From the NCBI RefSeq assembly GCF_001667115.1, contig NZ_LZIJ01000031.1, forward strand, positions 1 to 64,000: 64,000 nt of DNA. Reading direction: 5' to 3'. Shown piece after piece: positions 51,611-59,965 of the stretch. Source of the DNA: Mycobacterium sp. 852002-51163_SCH5372311. Lineage in GTDB: Bacteria > Actinomycetota > Actinomycetes > Mycobacteriales > Mycobacteriaceae. How positions within the stretch are numbered: the first letter of the stretch is position 1; each line of letters starts with the position of its first letter. A program made the translations under genes and the position numbers. The notes beneath the pieces are model-generated. The model saw only the letters and a program-made list of their open reading frames with translations. It had not been told where the DNA came from and made no database searches.

Positions 51611-53113
51611 ATGAACATCGGATCGGGCTGGAAAACAGCCTTGTCCGGACGACCTCGACGCGGCGAGCGCCGCAATCCGACGGCCGCCGCAGCGTCGCCG
51701 ATGTACGAAACGGTGATCCTGGGCGGTGGGCCGGCCGGGACCGGGTGTCTTGTCTGGGCGGCGCGGCACGGCCGGCTGGGGGCATGGCTCGACGGCGGAG
51801 TCGCGCTGGTCGAACAAACCGGCCAGCTGGGCGGTGCACTCGGCCAGTACCCGCTGAACGCCGACTCGCGTGGCATGTCTTTCCTCGAATGTCTCGACGG
51901 GCCGCACTGCGAGGCCGCGCTGACCGGGGTGAGGGCAGACCCGGTGACGGTTGAATTGGAACGCTGGCGCGAGGGGAGGCCAACGCTTCGGCTGGTCAAC
52001 CGCTTCGAGCGGTGCGTTGGTGCAGCCATTCTGTCCGAATTCGCCCGGCATCCGAACAGCCGTGCTTTCACCGGTGCAACCGCGCTGGCGATCCGGCAGG
52101 AACGCGGCGGGCCGGTTGCCGTCTTGATCGCGACCGAAGACGGGCGACGTAGCGTCATCCGCGCCGCCAGTGCCGTCGTTGCACTGGGCGGCCGACCGAT
52201 TACCTCGTGGAGCGGCGTCGAACTTGCCGCCGGCCTGAATCTCGGGGACTGGCGCAGCAAGATCTTGGCCAGCCACCGGCTGCTGACGCGCGGTGGCGCA
52301 CAGGAGGTGGGGCGACGGCTCGCCCGCACCAACCTCGAGCCGCGCGTGGTCATCGTGGGCGGGGCGCACAGCGCCTTTTCGTCGGCATGGATGCTGCTGG
52401 AGCAGGTTCCGGGGTTGCGCTTCGGCCCGCGCAGCGTGCACATCCTGCATCGCAGCGAACCGCGCCCGACGTACGTGTCGCGTGGCGCGGCCTGGGCCGA
52501 TCGCTACCAGTTCTCCGAAAGCGATGTCTGCCAGGTCACCGGCCGCGTGCATCGCCTCGGCGGGTTGCAGGGCGACGGCCGTGAAATATGGCGGCGCATC
52601 CACGGCAAACCGGGGACCGAGCGGGATGACCGCGCCGTCACCATGCCCATCGGCGGCCTGACGCGTGCCGAGCTGAAGGGACTGCTCGACAACGCAGATC
52701 TGATCGTTCCGGCCCTTGGATATCGCCTGGCGACCATCCCCATTTACGACCCGGACGGCCGTCCGGTGAGATTGGCGAGCACCGGCCCCGCGGTCAGGGC
52801 CGATGCGCGGCTGCTCGCCGCCGACGGCACACCTGTTCCCGGCGTGTTCGGGGTGGGGCTCGGGAGCGGTTTCGTGCCCTGGGGTGCCATGGCCGGCGAA
52901 ACGTCCTTCGCCGGCCAGCAGAACAGTCTCTGGCTATACCAGAACGGCCTCGGCGAGCTGATCTACAACAGCACCCGACGATTGGCACAGCAGCAGATGC
53001 GCGGTGCGGAAACCACTTTCGGTGCGGCAGCCACATTCGACACCATCCCGACCCCGGACGCCGGCGCGGCAATCCTCGCGGCGGCGTCGTCGTCGGCAAC
53101 AAAGGAGGCGTGA
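51611..53113 (+). CDS. FAD/NAD-binding oxidoreductase
   Basis: A 500-residue flavoprotein-like protein. The N-terminal dinucleotide motif is VILGGGPAGTG (about 35-45), then VVALGGRP, a second Rossmann-type VVIVGGAHSAFSSAW, and a C-terminal GVFGVGLGSGF that would close on FAD. It resembles N-hydroxylating or Baeyer-Villiger-type monooxygenases and thioredoxin-reductase folds without their active-site Cys pair. Within a sugar operon it might oxidise an amino-sugar nitrogen or a hydroxyl group. Specific function unknown. Confidence 0.7.
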   Translation: MNIGSGWKTALSGRPRRGERRNPTAAAASPMYETVILGGGPAGTGCLVWAARHGRLGAWLDGGVALVEQTGQLGGALGQYPLNADSRGMSFLECLDGPHCEAALTGVRADPVTVELERWREGRPTLRLVNRFERCVGAAILSEFARHPNSRAFTGATALAIRQERGGPVAVLIATEDGRRSVIRAASAVVALGGRPITSWSGVELAAGLNLGDWRSKILASHRLLTRGGAQEVGRRLARTNLEPRVVIVGGAHSAFSSAWMLLEQVPGLRFGPRSVHILHRSEPRPTYVSRGAAWADRYQFSESDVCQVTGRVHRLGGLQGDGREIWRRIHGKPGTERDDRAVTMPIGGLTRAELKGLLDNADLIVPALGYRLATIPIYDPDGRPVRLASTGPAVRADARLLAADGTPVPGVFGVGLGSGFVPWGAMAGETSFAGQQNSLWLYQNGLGELIYNSTRRLAQQQMRGAETTFGAAATFDTIPTPDAGAAILAAASSSATKEA

Positions 53114-53233
53114 TTCTTGCCTGTCAAGCTGTCTAACCCGTTGAGCGTCAGGCGTAGCCGTCGGCGCGGTCTTTCGCCGTCGACGACGGTCGAAAGTGCA
53201 AGGCCCAGCCGCACACCAAGAGTCGAGAGCGGA

Positions 53234-54463
53234 ATGATTTGCCGCTTATGCGATTCCGAGCGATTGTTCAGCGTCTTGGACCTCGGCGCGACTCCGCCGT
53301 GCGAAAAGTTCCTCACCGCCGAGGAGCTCGATCTACCGGAGCCCACTTTTCCGCTGCACCTGCGGGTGTGCGCGGACTGTCTGCTCTTGCAGATACCGGC
53401 GCTCATCACGCCGGAGGACACGTTCAACGAATATGCCTATTTCGCCTCTTATTCCGACAGCTGGGTGCAGCATGCCAAGAGCTACGTCGACGACGCGGCA
53501 CGGCGCCTGAATCTGGGTCCCGACTCGTTCGTGGTGGAGGTCGCCAGCAATGACGGCTACCTGTTGCAACACGTCGTCGCCGCGGGTGTGCCGTGCCTGG
53601 GCATCGAGCCGTCGCTGAATGTGGGGGCGGCCGCGCGCGAGCGGGGTGTGCCCACCGTGTCAGCGTTTCTGGACGAGCAGATCGCTCAGGGCATTCGCGA
53701 AGAACACGGCCCGGCAGACTTGGTCGTCGCCAACAACGTCTACGCGCACATCCCCGATCTGCGCGGCTTCACACGTTCGCTGCGCCGGCTGCTCGCCGAC
53801 GACGGCTGGCTGAGCATCGAGGTCCACCACGCGCTGCATCTGGTGAAATTCGCACAGTTCGACACGATTTACCACGAACATTTCCAGTACTACACGCTGT
53901 TCTCGGCGATCAACGCCCTCGCCACGGCCGGGCTGGCCGTCGTGGACGTCGAACTCCTGCCTACACACGGCGGATCCATCCGGGTGTGGGCCCGGTCTGC
54001 CGAATTCGCCGGACCACCGAGCGAACGGGTGGAGAAGGTGCTGCGCGCCGAGGATGCGGCCGGGCTGCACCGCGTCGACGGGTATCTGCATCTGCGTCCG
54101 CAGACCGAGGCGACCCGCCACGCGTTGTTGCGGTTCTTGTTGCAGTGTCGTGCCGATGGCAAGCGCGTCGTCGGCTACGGCGCGCCCGGCAAGGGCAACA
54201 CATTGCTGAACTACTGCGGGATTCGCAGCGATCTGCTGGAGTACACCGTCGACCGCAATCCGTACAAGCATGGTCGTTTCACACCCGGGACGCGCATCCC
54301 GATATATGAGCCGGAGCGCATCGCCACGGACCGCCCGGACGTGGTGGTGGCGCTGCCATGGAACCTCGAAACCGAACTGACCCAGCAACTGGGCTACATT
54401 TCCCAGTGGGGCGGCCAGCTGGTTTTCCCCCTCCCGACATTGCACCCGGCGCGACAACCATGA
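53234..54463 (+). CDS. Sugar C-methyltransferase family protein (Zn-finger, SAM, C-terminal domain)
   Basis: A 409-residue SAM-dependent methyltransferase of the TylCIII/NovU type. The N-terminal zinc-binding part has Cys pairs in CRLC and CADC with CEKF between. The SAM site is VEVASNDGYLLQ, followed by GIEPSLNV and VVANNVYAHIPDL. The C-terminal domain has YGAPGKGNTLLNYCG. Characterised relatives C-methylate 4-keto-deoxysugar nucleotides, so a branched sugar is likely. ATG 53234 (MICRLCD) is chosen; an upstream TTG would add a basic non-family stretch. Its stop overlaps the next start. Confidence 0.88.
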   Translation: MICRLCDSERLFSVLDLGATPPCEKFLTAEELDLPEPTFPLHLRVCADCLLLQIPALITPEDTFNEYAYFASYSDSWVQHAKSYVDDAARRLNLGPDSFVVEVASNDGYLLQHVVAAGVPCLGIEPSLNVGAAARERGVPTVSAFLDEQIAQGIREEHGPADLVVANNVYAHIPDLRGFTRSLRRLLADDGWLSIEVHHALHLVKFAQFDTIYHEHFQYYTLFSAINALATAGLAVVDVELLPTHGGSIRVWARSAEFAGPPSERVEKVLRAEDAAGLHRVDGYLHLRPQTEATRHALLRFLLQCRADGKRVVGYGAPGKGNTLLNYCGIRSDLLEYTVDRNPYKHGRFTPGTRIPIYEPERIATDRPDVVVALPWNLETELTQQLGYISQWGGQLVFPLPTLHPARQP

Positions 54464-55605
54464 CGCCGAATGCCTTGTCAGCACACCGAAAAGCCGCTCG
54501 TAGCGCGGATTGCGTTGCTGCCGTGACCATCTGCCGAGGGTGCGGTCGCCCCGACCTTGATCGGGTTCTCGACCTGGGAAAGGTGCCGGCTGCGGACAAC
54601 TTTCCCCCGGCCGGCGCACCGGTGACCGCCGAGGAGGCGTCACATCCGCTCGCGATGGATCTGTGTGCTCATTGCGGGCTGGCCCAGCTCGCCGACGACG
54701 ACACCGAGACAGCCGAACCGCGCGGTGTAGAGCCGCAGGCCCTGCGCGACCAAGCCGTCGACGCGCTGCAGCGAGTGACTACCTCGGGCTGGCTGCGCGG
54801 CACCACCGTTCGCGAATTCGGCAGCCCACATGGCGGGACGTGGCTACCGCTGCTGCTCGAGCGAGGTCATTCTCAGCGCGCCTCCGGACCGGCCGATGTG
54901 GTGCTCGATTCCTTTGGCATCATGCACGATCCGGATCAGCGATCGGCGTTTCGGCTGCGGGCGGAGGCGACCGCCCCTGACGGGGTGCTACTACTGCAAT
55001 TCCACTCGCTGTTGACGATTGTGCGGCAGGGTCAATGGAACGCGTTGCGCCACGGTCACTTTGCCTACTACTCATTGACGGCGTTGACAAGACTGCTGGC
55101 TGCGACCGGCATGAGCATCGTCTCGGCATGGGAGTTCGGGCTCTACGGCGGAACCGTGCTGGTTGCCGCGGTGCATGGCAAGGCCGAACCCGACCAGAGC
55201 GTCAACGACATCTTGCGGCGTGAGCGTGCCTTCGGCATCACGGACGCGACCGTCGTACAACGATTGCAGCGCTCCGCCCAGGATCACATCGCGCGGCTGC
55301 GCGACTGGCTGCTGGACCAGGCGAGCTGCCAGCGCACGGTCTACGCATACGGCGCCGGGTCACGCGTCGTCGCACTGTTCAGCATCGCCGGCGTCGATCG
55401 CCGACTGTTGCGGGCGGTCGCCGACGCGTCACCGGCCAAGCAGGGGCGCCGGATACCGGGTACCGACGTGGTGATCGTGTCACCCGAACAACTCATCGCG
55501 GCCGATCCCGATCGCGTGCTGTTGACTCTGCCGGACCTCTACGACGAGGTCCGGCAACAGTTTCCTCAACTCGACGGACGCTGGTCAGTCGACATACTGG
55601 ATTGA
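54460..55605 (+). CDS. Second C-methyltransferase-family protein, divergent SAM site
   Basis: A 381-residue paralogue of the previous gene with the same plan: Zn-type Cys pairs (CRGCG, CAHCG), a methyltransferase core, and a C-terminal domain with YAYGAGSRVVALFSIAG. The SAM motif is altered: where the neighbour has ASNDGYLLQ, this has GSPHGGTWLPLL, and the segment after it is shortened by about 30 residues. It may have lost methylation or act with its neighbour as a heterodimer. ATG 54460 is coupled (ATGA) to the previous stop. Confidence 0.8.
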   Translation: MTPNALSAHRKAARSADCVAAVTICRGCGRPDLDRVLDLGKVPAADNFPPAGAPVTAEEASHPLAMDLCAHCGLAQLADDDTETAEPRGVEPQALRDQAVDALQRVTTSGWLRGTTVREFGSPHGGTWLPLLLERGHSQRASGPADVVLDSFGIMHDPDQRSAFRLRAEATAPDGVLLLQFHSLLTIVRQGQWNALRHGHFAYYSLTALTRLLAATGMSIVSAWEFGLYGGTVLVAAVHGKAEPDQSVNDILRRERAFGITDATVVQRLQRSAQDHIARLRDWLLDQASCQRTVYAYGAGSRVVALFSIAGVDRRLLRAVADASPAKQGRRIPGTDVVIVSPEQLIAADPDRVLLTLPDLYDEVRQQFPQLDGRWSVDILD

Positions 55606-55612
55606 GACCGGA

Positions 55613-56446
55613 ATGACCGTACTAAGCCACAATCAGGCGCTGCCGAACTTTGCCGAGCACGCTGAGGACACCAAAAACCACGCCATTGAAACACCCACGG
55701 CACCACAGGAATACGTGCAGCGGTATTTGGCTCGTCAGATAGCGGACCGGTGTGGCGACTGGAATGCACTGCGCATCATCGACATTGGGTGCGGACGTGG
55801 CGACACCGTCGCATGGTTGCGCGCCCAGGGTTGGGACGCGTACGGAATCGACATCTCGCCGGATTACATAGAGCGGGGACGCCGATACCTTGCGGCAGGC
55901 GGTGACGATCCCGCGCGTCTGCAGGTGATGAACGCTGACTTCAGTTACCCGTTCCCGGACAACATGTTTGACGTAGTATTGTCCGATCAGGTCATCGAGC
56001 ACGTCGCCGATCTTGACCTGTTCGCCGCGGAGGTAGCGCGAATCTCGGCGCCGGGAGCGTACGGGCTACACATCTGGGATGCCAAATGGCGTCCCGTCGA
56101 AAGCCATCTCCGGTCACCGTTCGTACATTGGCTACCCAAGGGTCCGCTGCGCCGCGCCGCCGTCACGGCAGCTCTGCGATGCGGCCTTGCGGCGCCGTAC
56201 TTCACGCAATTCCGCTTTGCGGACCGGGTTGAGATCTTCCACCGGTTCAGCGAGGACGAGACGTTTTACCGGTCACTGCGGAGCAGCATCGCCACCCTGC
56301 AGCGCCACGGTCTGCGGTGCGAGGCACGACTGACCGCACAGGACAAGATCGGCCTTCGTCTGCCGGCCGCGCCGAAGGCGGCGCTGCCGCTGCTGGGGTG
56401 GCTCTACCGGCACATGTTCAGTGCCGTGGTGGAGACGCACAAGTGA
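55613..56446 (+). CDS. Class I SAM-dependent methyltransferase
   Basis: A 277-residue methyltransferase with a complete motif I, IIDIGCGRGDTVAWL, followed by GIDISPDYIERGRRYL and the motif IV region VVLSDQVIEHVADLD. It is unlike the two preceding C-methyltransferases and more like O-methyltransferases of polysaccharide loci. It probably modifies a sugar hydroxyl of the repeat unit. ATG 55613 is 7 bp from the previous stop. It is the last gene before a large palindrome. Confidence 0.85.
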   Translation: MTVLSHNQALPNFAEHAEDTKNHAIETPTAPQEYVQRYLARQIADRCGDWNALRIIDIGCGRGDTVAWLRAQGWDAYGIDISPDYIERGRRYLAAGGDDPARLQVMNADFSYPFPDNMFDVVLSDQVIEHVADLDLFAAEVARISAPGAYGLHIWDAKWRPVESHLRSPFVHWLPKGPLRRAAVTAALRCGLAAPYFTQFRFADRVEIFHRFSEDETFYRSLRSSIATLQRHGLRCEARLTAQDKIGLRLPAAPKAALPLLGWLYRHMFSAVVETHK

Positions 56447-56454
56447 GGGGCCGA

Positions 56455-56506
56455 GCAGACGCAAAAGCACCCTTTTCGGGACGAAAATGGGTGCTTTTGC
56501 GTCTGC
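56455..56506. repeat. 52-bp near-perfect palindrome in the operon
   Basis: GCAGACGCAAAAGCACCC at 56455-56472 is exactly inverted at 56489-56506. The inner TTTTCG/CGAAAA extends the stem, giving 24 pairs with one bulged T and a three-base GGA loop. It lies between two plus-strand genes only 72 bp apart. It could attenuate transcription, protect mRNA ends, or be a mobile palindromic repeat. Confidence 0.9.
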
Positions 56507-56518
56507 CCGCGGGGAGGG

Positions 56519-57616
56519 GTGACCGTGAATTCGCTTAGGGTGCTGTGGCTTTCGCCGTGGATGCGTCCACTGGCGCGGGTTCAGGCCGAGGCTCTGCGCA
56601 GGCGAGGGATCGACGTCTTGCTGGTGACCACCGACCATCACCATCCGGAAGCCGACGCGGCACGAGACTACGAGCTGGTGCTCGATCCGCGAGTCCGCAC
56701 CGCGGCCACCTGGCCGGCCTACTTGGCGGCGTGGCGCAGGGTGCACGAGTATCGCGCCGACGTCGTGATCGCCGAACTCGTCAACGATCCGCGCTGGATC
56801 GCTTTGGCCGGGCCGGCGCCGCGCATCCAGTTGGTGCACGACGACAACCCCAAAGACGCCCTCGAACAGCGTCCCGCCTACGAGCGAGCGGTATTCGACC
56901 GTTGGGGCGCCCGCTCGACGGCCACCGTTGCATACAGCCGGCATGTCGCGGCCGCGATCGCCGCCCGGCGTGACGTGGCCGGGACCCCGGTACATGTGCT
57001 GCCGCTCAGCAGCGACCTTGCCGCGGACCTGGTGCCCCCGTTCGTCGACCCCGAAGGCCGCCGCGATTTCGTGATGATCGGGCGGCTGAACCCGTACAAG
57101 AACCTCGAGGTGGTCCTGCAGGCGTGGCGGCAGCACGTGGGCGGGCCGGCGTGGCACGGCGACGAGCTGGTGCTCGTCGGCGACGGGGCGGTCGACATCG
57201 GCACCTTGCCCGCACACACGCGTTGGCGCGCAGGCAAATACCGCTACGTTGACGTGGCCACCACCCTGGCCCGCGCGAAGGGTTCGATCGTCCACTATCG
57301 GCGCGCGTCGCAAAGCGGTGTGCAGGTGGTGTCGATGCAGCTGGGCGTGATGCCGATCGTGTCGACGGCCGGTGGGCTACCCGAGTTCCAGCCCCCGGGT
57401 TGCCCACCGATCGGTGTCGACGACGTCGACGGACTCGCCGCCGCGTTCGACGAGCTGGCCGAACCACTGTGCGCGACGCTGCGCGGCGCCGAAGCCAAAC
57501 GCGACTTTGCGCAGCGGTTCGCCGTCGACCACTGCGCCGACGGGTTGCTGAACGTCATCACCGATGTCTTGCAACGGTCCCCGCGGGTGCCGGCCGTCAG
57601 CGGGACGACGCGATGA
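56519..57616 (+). CDS. GT4-type glycosyltransferase
   Basis: A 365-residue GT-B glycosyltransferase. The N-terminal half carries LSPWMRPLARVQAEALRR; the C-terminal half has VMIGRLNPYKNLEVVLQAW, VLVGDGAVDIG and PIVSTAGGLPEF. The usual EAxA box is modified to VVSMQLG. It starts at GTG 56519 with a GGGGAGGG box, directly after the 52-bp palindrome. It overlaps the acyltransferase gene by four bases. Confidence 0.82.
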   Translation: MTVNSLRVLWLSPWMRPLARVQAEALRRRGIDVLLVTTDHHHPEADAARDYELVLDPRVRTAATWPAYLAAWRRVHEYRADVVIAELVNDPRWIALAGPAPRIQLVHDDNPKDALEQRPAYERAVFDRWGARSTATVAYSRHVAAAIAARRDVAGTPVHVLPLSSDLAADLVPPFVDPEGRRDFVMIGRLNPYKNLEVVLQAWRQHVGGPAWHGDELVLVGDGAVDIGTLPAHTRWRAGKYRYVDVATTLARAKGSIVHYRRASQSGVQVVSMQLGVMPIVSTAGGLPEFQPPGCPPIGVDDVDGLAAAFDELAEPLCATLRGAEAKRDFAQRFAVDHCADGLLNVITDVLQRSPRVPAVSGTTR

Positions 57617-58860
57617 TGACGGCGCAACCGGCCGGAACCGTTGCCGCACGCAAGCTGCCCGGGGCGGCGACCGCCGCACGCGCCTTCGCCCGCCCTCGTT
57701 GCGGCACTACCGAGCCCAAATCCGGTTGGGTGCAAGCCGACTTCGAGCGGTTCATGGCGATCCGCCGCTTCACCGCGCTGGACGGTTGCCGGGCCCTGAG
57801 CGTCATCGCGGTGGTTTGGCAGCACACGTCGGGCAGTCCAGGTCCGTCGTTTCTGCACAAGGGATTCTTGGGCGTGGACTTCTTCTTCGCGATCAGCGGC
57901 TTCCTGATCACCAGTCTGCTACTGCGCGAACGGGTTTCGACGGGCGCGATTAGTCTACGGAAGTTCTACGCACGTCGTGCCCTGCGCATCTTTCCGCTGT
58001 ACTACCTGGCGCTACTGGTCTACCTCGGTTTGGTGGCCGCGACCCGCCGGCACAGTCCGGAAGGAATTCAGTTCTTCCATCATCTGCCGGCATTCGCGAC
58101 ATATACCTACAACTGGTTCTCCAGCTCCGGCCATCAGGTGACGTTCAATTTCGCCTGGTCGCTGGCCACCGAGGAGCAGTTCTATCTGCTGTGGCCGCCG
58201 CTGCTGGTGGCGACGCTGATGATCACGGGCGGCAAGCGGGTCTGGCCATCGCTCGTCGTGCTGGCGGTGCTGATCGCGGTTTCGCAAGGCGTCGGCCTGA
58301 TCACGGACGCGTCGGTCATGCCGTGGCGCATCCCGGCGAGCCTGTCGCTGCCGATCCTGCTTGGTGCCGCCGCAGCGCTCGCGCTCACCACCAGGCGTGG
58401 TTTCGCGGTGGTGAGCGCGGTTGCCGGGCGCGTCTGGTCCGCGCCGGTCGCCGCGCTGCTGCTGGCGGTGGCGATCATCGTAGACACGCCGCTGCAGGTC
58501 GTCGAGGTCTTGATGGTGCTGGTGGTGGTCGCTACATGCATGGTCGAGTGGACGCCGTTGCACCCTGTGCTCCGTTGGCGCCCACTGGCCTTCGTCGGAG
58601 TGATCAGCTACGGCGTGTACCTGCTGCACAACCTTTGTGCGAACCTGGCCCGCACCGCAATCGGCGAGCACGAAGGGATCCCACTGTTCGTCGTCACGCT
58701 CGTCGTGGTCGTTCCGGTGGCCTATCTGAGCTTCCGCTTCTTCGAGACCCCCGTGCTGAAACTCAAACGCCGATACGAGACACGCGACGAGCATGAAGGT
58801 GACGAATTGTCCCGCATAGCGGCACTGTCGCGGACCGATCCCAACCCAAAAGCCCGCTAG
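57613..58860 (+). CDS. Acyltransferase family 3 membrane protein
   Basis: A 415-residue integral membrane O-acyltransferase (OatA/OafA type without the extracellular SGNH domain). The N-terminal signature is FTALDGCRALSVIAVVWQHT, with GFLGVDFFFAISGFLIT, ARRALRIFPLYYLALL and WSLATEEQFYLLWP; about ten membrane spans follow. It probably adds acetyl or another short acyl group to the polysaccharide. ATG 57613 is coupled to the preceding GT stop. It ends one base before the stop of the convergent GT gene. Confidence 0.9.
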   Translation: MMTAQPAGTVAARKLPGAATAARAFARPRCGTTEPKSGWVQADFERFMAIRRFTALDGCRALSVIAVVWQHTSGSPGPSFLHKGFLGVDFFFAISGFLITSLLLRERVSTGAISLRKFYARRALRIFPLYYLALLVYLGLVAATRRHSPEGIQFFHHLPAFATYTYNWFSSSGHQVTFNFAWSLATEEQFYLLWPPLLVATLMITGGKRVWPSLVVLAVLIAVSQGVGLITDASVMPWRIPASLSLPILLGAAAALALTTRRGFAVVSAVAGRVWSAPVAALLLAVAIIVDTPLQVVEVLMVLVVVATCMVEWTPLHPVLRWRPLAFVGVISYGVYLLHNLCANLARTAIGEHEGIPLFVVTLVVVVPVAYLSFRFFETPVLKLKRRYETRDEHEGDELSRIAALSRTDPNPKAR

Positions 58861-58861
58861 C

Positions 58862-59965
58862 TCAACGAATTGCCCGCCGATCGCCGGCCAGGTCGGTCCA
58901 CAACCGCGTCAAACGCTGGTACCAGCGTTCGAGCGCGAAATCACCCGCGCGGCTGCGTGCGGCCCCGGCCAGCCGAACCCGCAACCGCTCGTCATCGACC
59001 AGCGCCGTCAGCGCGCCCGCGATCTCGTCGGGATGACCGGGCCGCACAACTAGGCCGTTGACGCCATCGCTGATCGCCTCCCCGATGCTGCCGACCGTCG
59101 TCGTCACCGGCACCAGTCCGTACGCCATCGCCTCCAGCAGTGCCATCGGCAGACCTTCGTCGTAGCTGGGAAGTACGAAAATGTTTGCGCTGGAAAGCAA
59201 TTGGTCACGAGCCTTCGAGTCGAGCCAACCCGCCACCGTGATCGTGTCGTTCAACCCCGCGACCGCGACCGCCGCACGCACCTCCGCGACGTCGCCGTCA
59301 CCGGCCAACGTCACTCGCAGCCGGCTGCGAACCGGCTCTGCCAAAGCGTCGACCGCGGCGATGACGTCGTAGCTACCCTTACGCGCGCCGAGCCGGCCAA
59401 GCGCCACGGCGTGCAAACGCTCGACGCCCGCCTGTGCCACCGGTGCATCCGGAAGCCGGACAGCGTTGTGCAGCACCGTAATACGCTCTCGATCGACAGC
59501 CAGCCGGCTCGCGTACTCGTCTACGTGACCCGTGCCCAGAACCATCCAAGAGTCGGCAACAAGCATGCGTCTGACCGCTGCCCGCACCGGCGCCGGCTGC
59601 CGGTCGAACCAGCCGCCGAAGTCATAGCTGTGCGCGTGGATCACGGCGGGTACCCCCGCCAGGCGCGCCGTCCACAGGGGCAGCGCCTTGCGAATCACGC
59701 TGCCGCCGTGGGCCAGATGGACGTGCAGCACGTCGGCGCGGCCGCGCAGCACCAGCCAGCTGGCGCGCAGCATGCCGCCGACACCGACGACGAGCCGCTG
59801 CAACACCGGGCCGTCGACGTATGTCGGTACCACCGTGATCGCGATGTCCTCGTCGGGATGTGCCGCCATCAGGGCGGCCACCGTGGCCATCCCACCGCGG
59901 CTGACCGTGCCGGCCGGTGCCGGGCCGGCCACCAAGACACGCAGCCTGCCCGAGAGCGAACTCAC
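58862..59965 (-). CDS. GT4-family glycosyltransferase
   Basis: A 367-residue GT4 retaining glycosyltransferase. Landmarks are GPAPAGTVSRGGMATV, HVHLAHGGSVIRKALP, ALGRLGARKGSYDVI and PSYDEGLPMALLEAMAYG with the conserved Glu. It is the last gene of the minus-strand operon with the Wzy- and Wzz-like genes; GTG 59965 is coupled (GTGA) to the Wzy-like stop. It faces the acyltransferase gene tail to tail. It most likely adds a sugar of the same repeat unit. Confidence 0.87.
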   Translation of the reverse strand: MSSLSGRLRVLVAGPAPAGTVSRGGMATVAALMAAHPDEDIAITVVPTYVDGPVLQRLVVGVGGMLRASWLVLRGRADVLHVHLAHGGSVIRKALPLWTARLAGVPAVIHAHSYDFGGWFDRQPAPVRAAVRRMLVADSWMVLGTGHVDEYASRLAVDRERITVLHNAVRLPDAPVAQAGVERLHAVALGRLGARKGSYDVIAAVDALAEPVRSRLRVTLAGDGDVAEVRAAVAVAGLNDTITVAGWLDSKARDQLLSSANIFVLPSYDEGLPMALLEAMAYGLVPVTTTVGSIGEAISDGVNGLVVRPGHPDEIAGALTALVDDERLRVRLAGAARSRAGDFALERWYQRLTRLWTDLAGDRRAIR

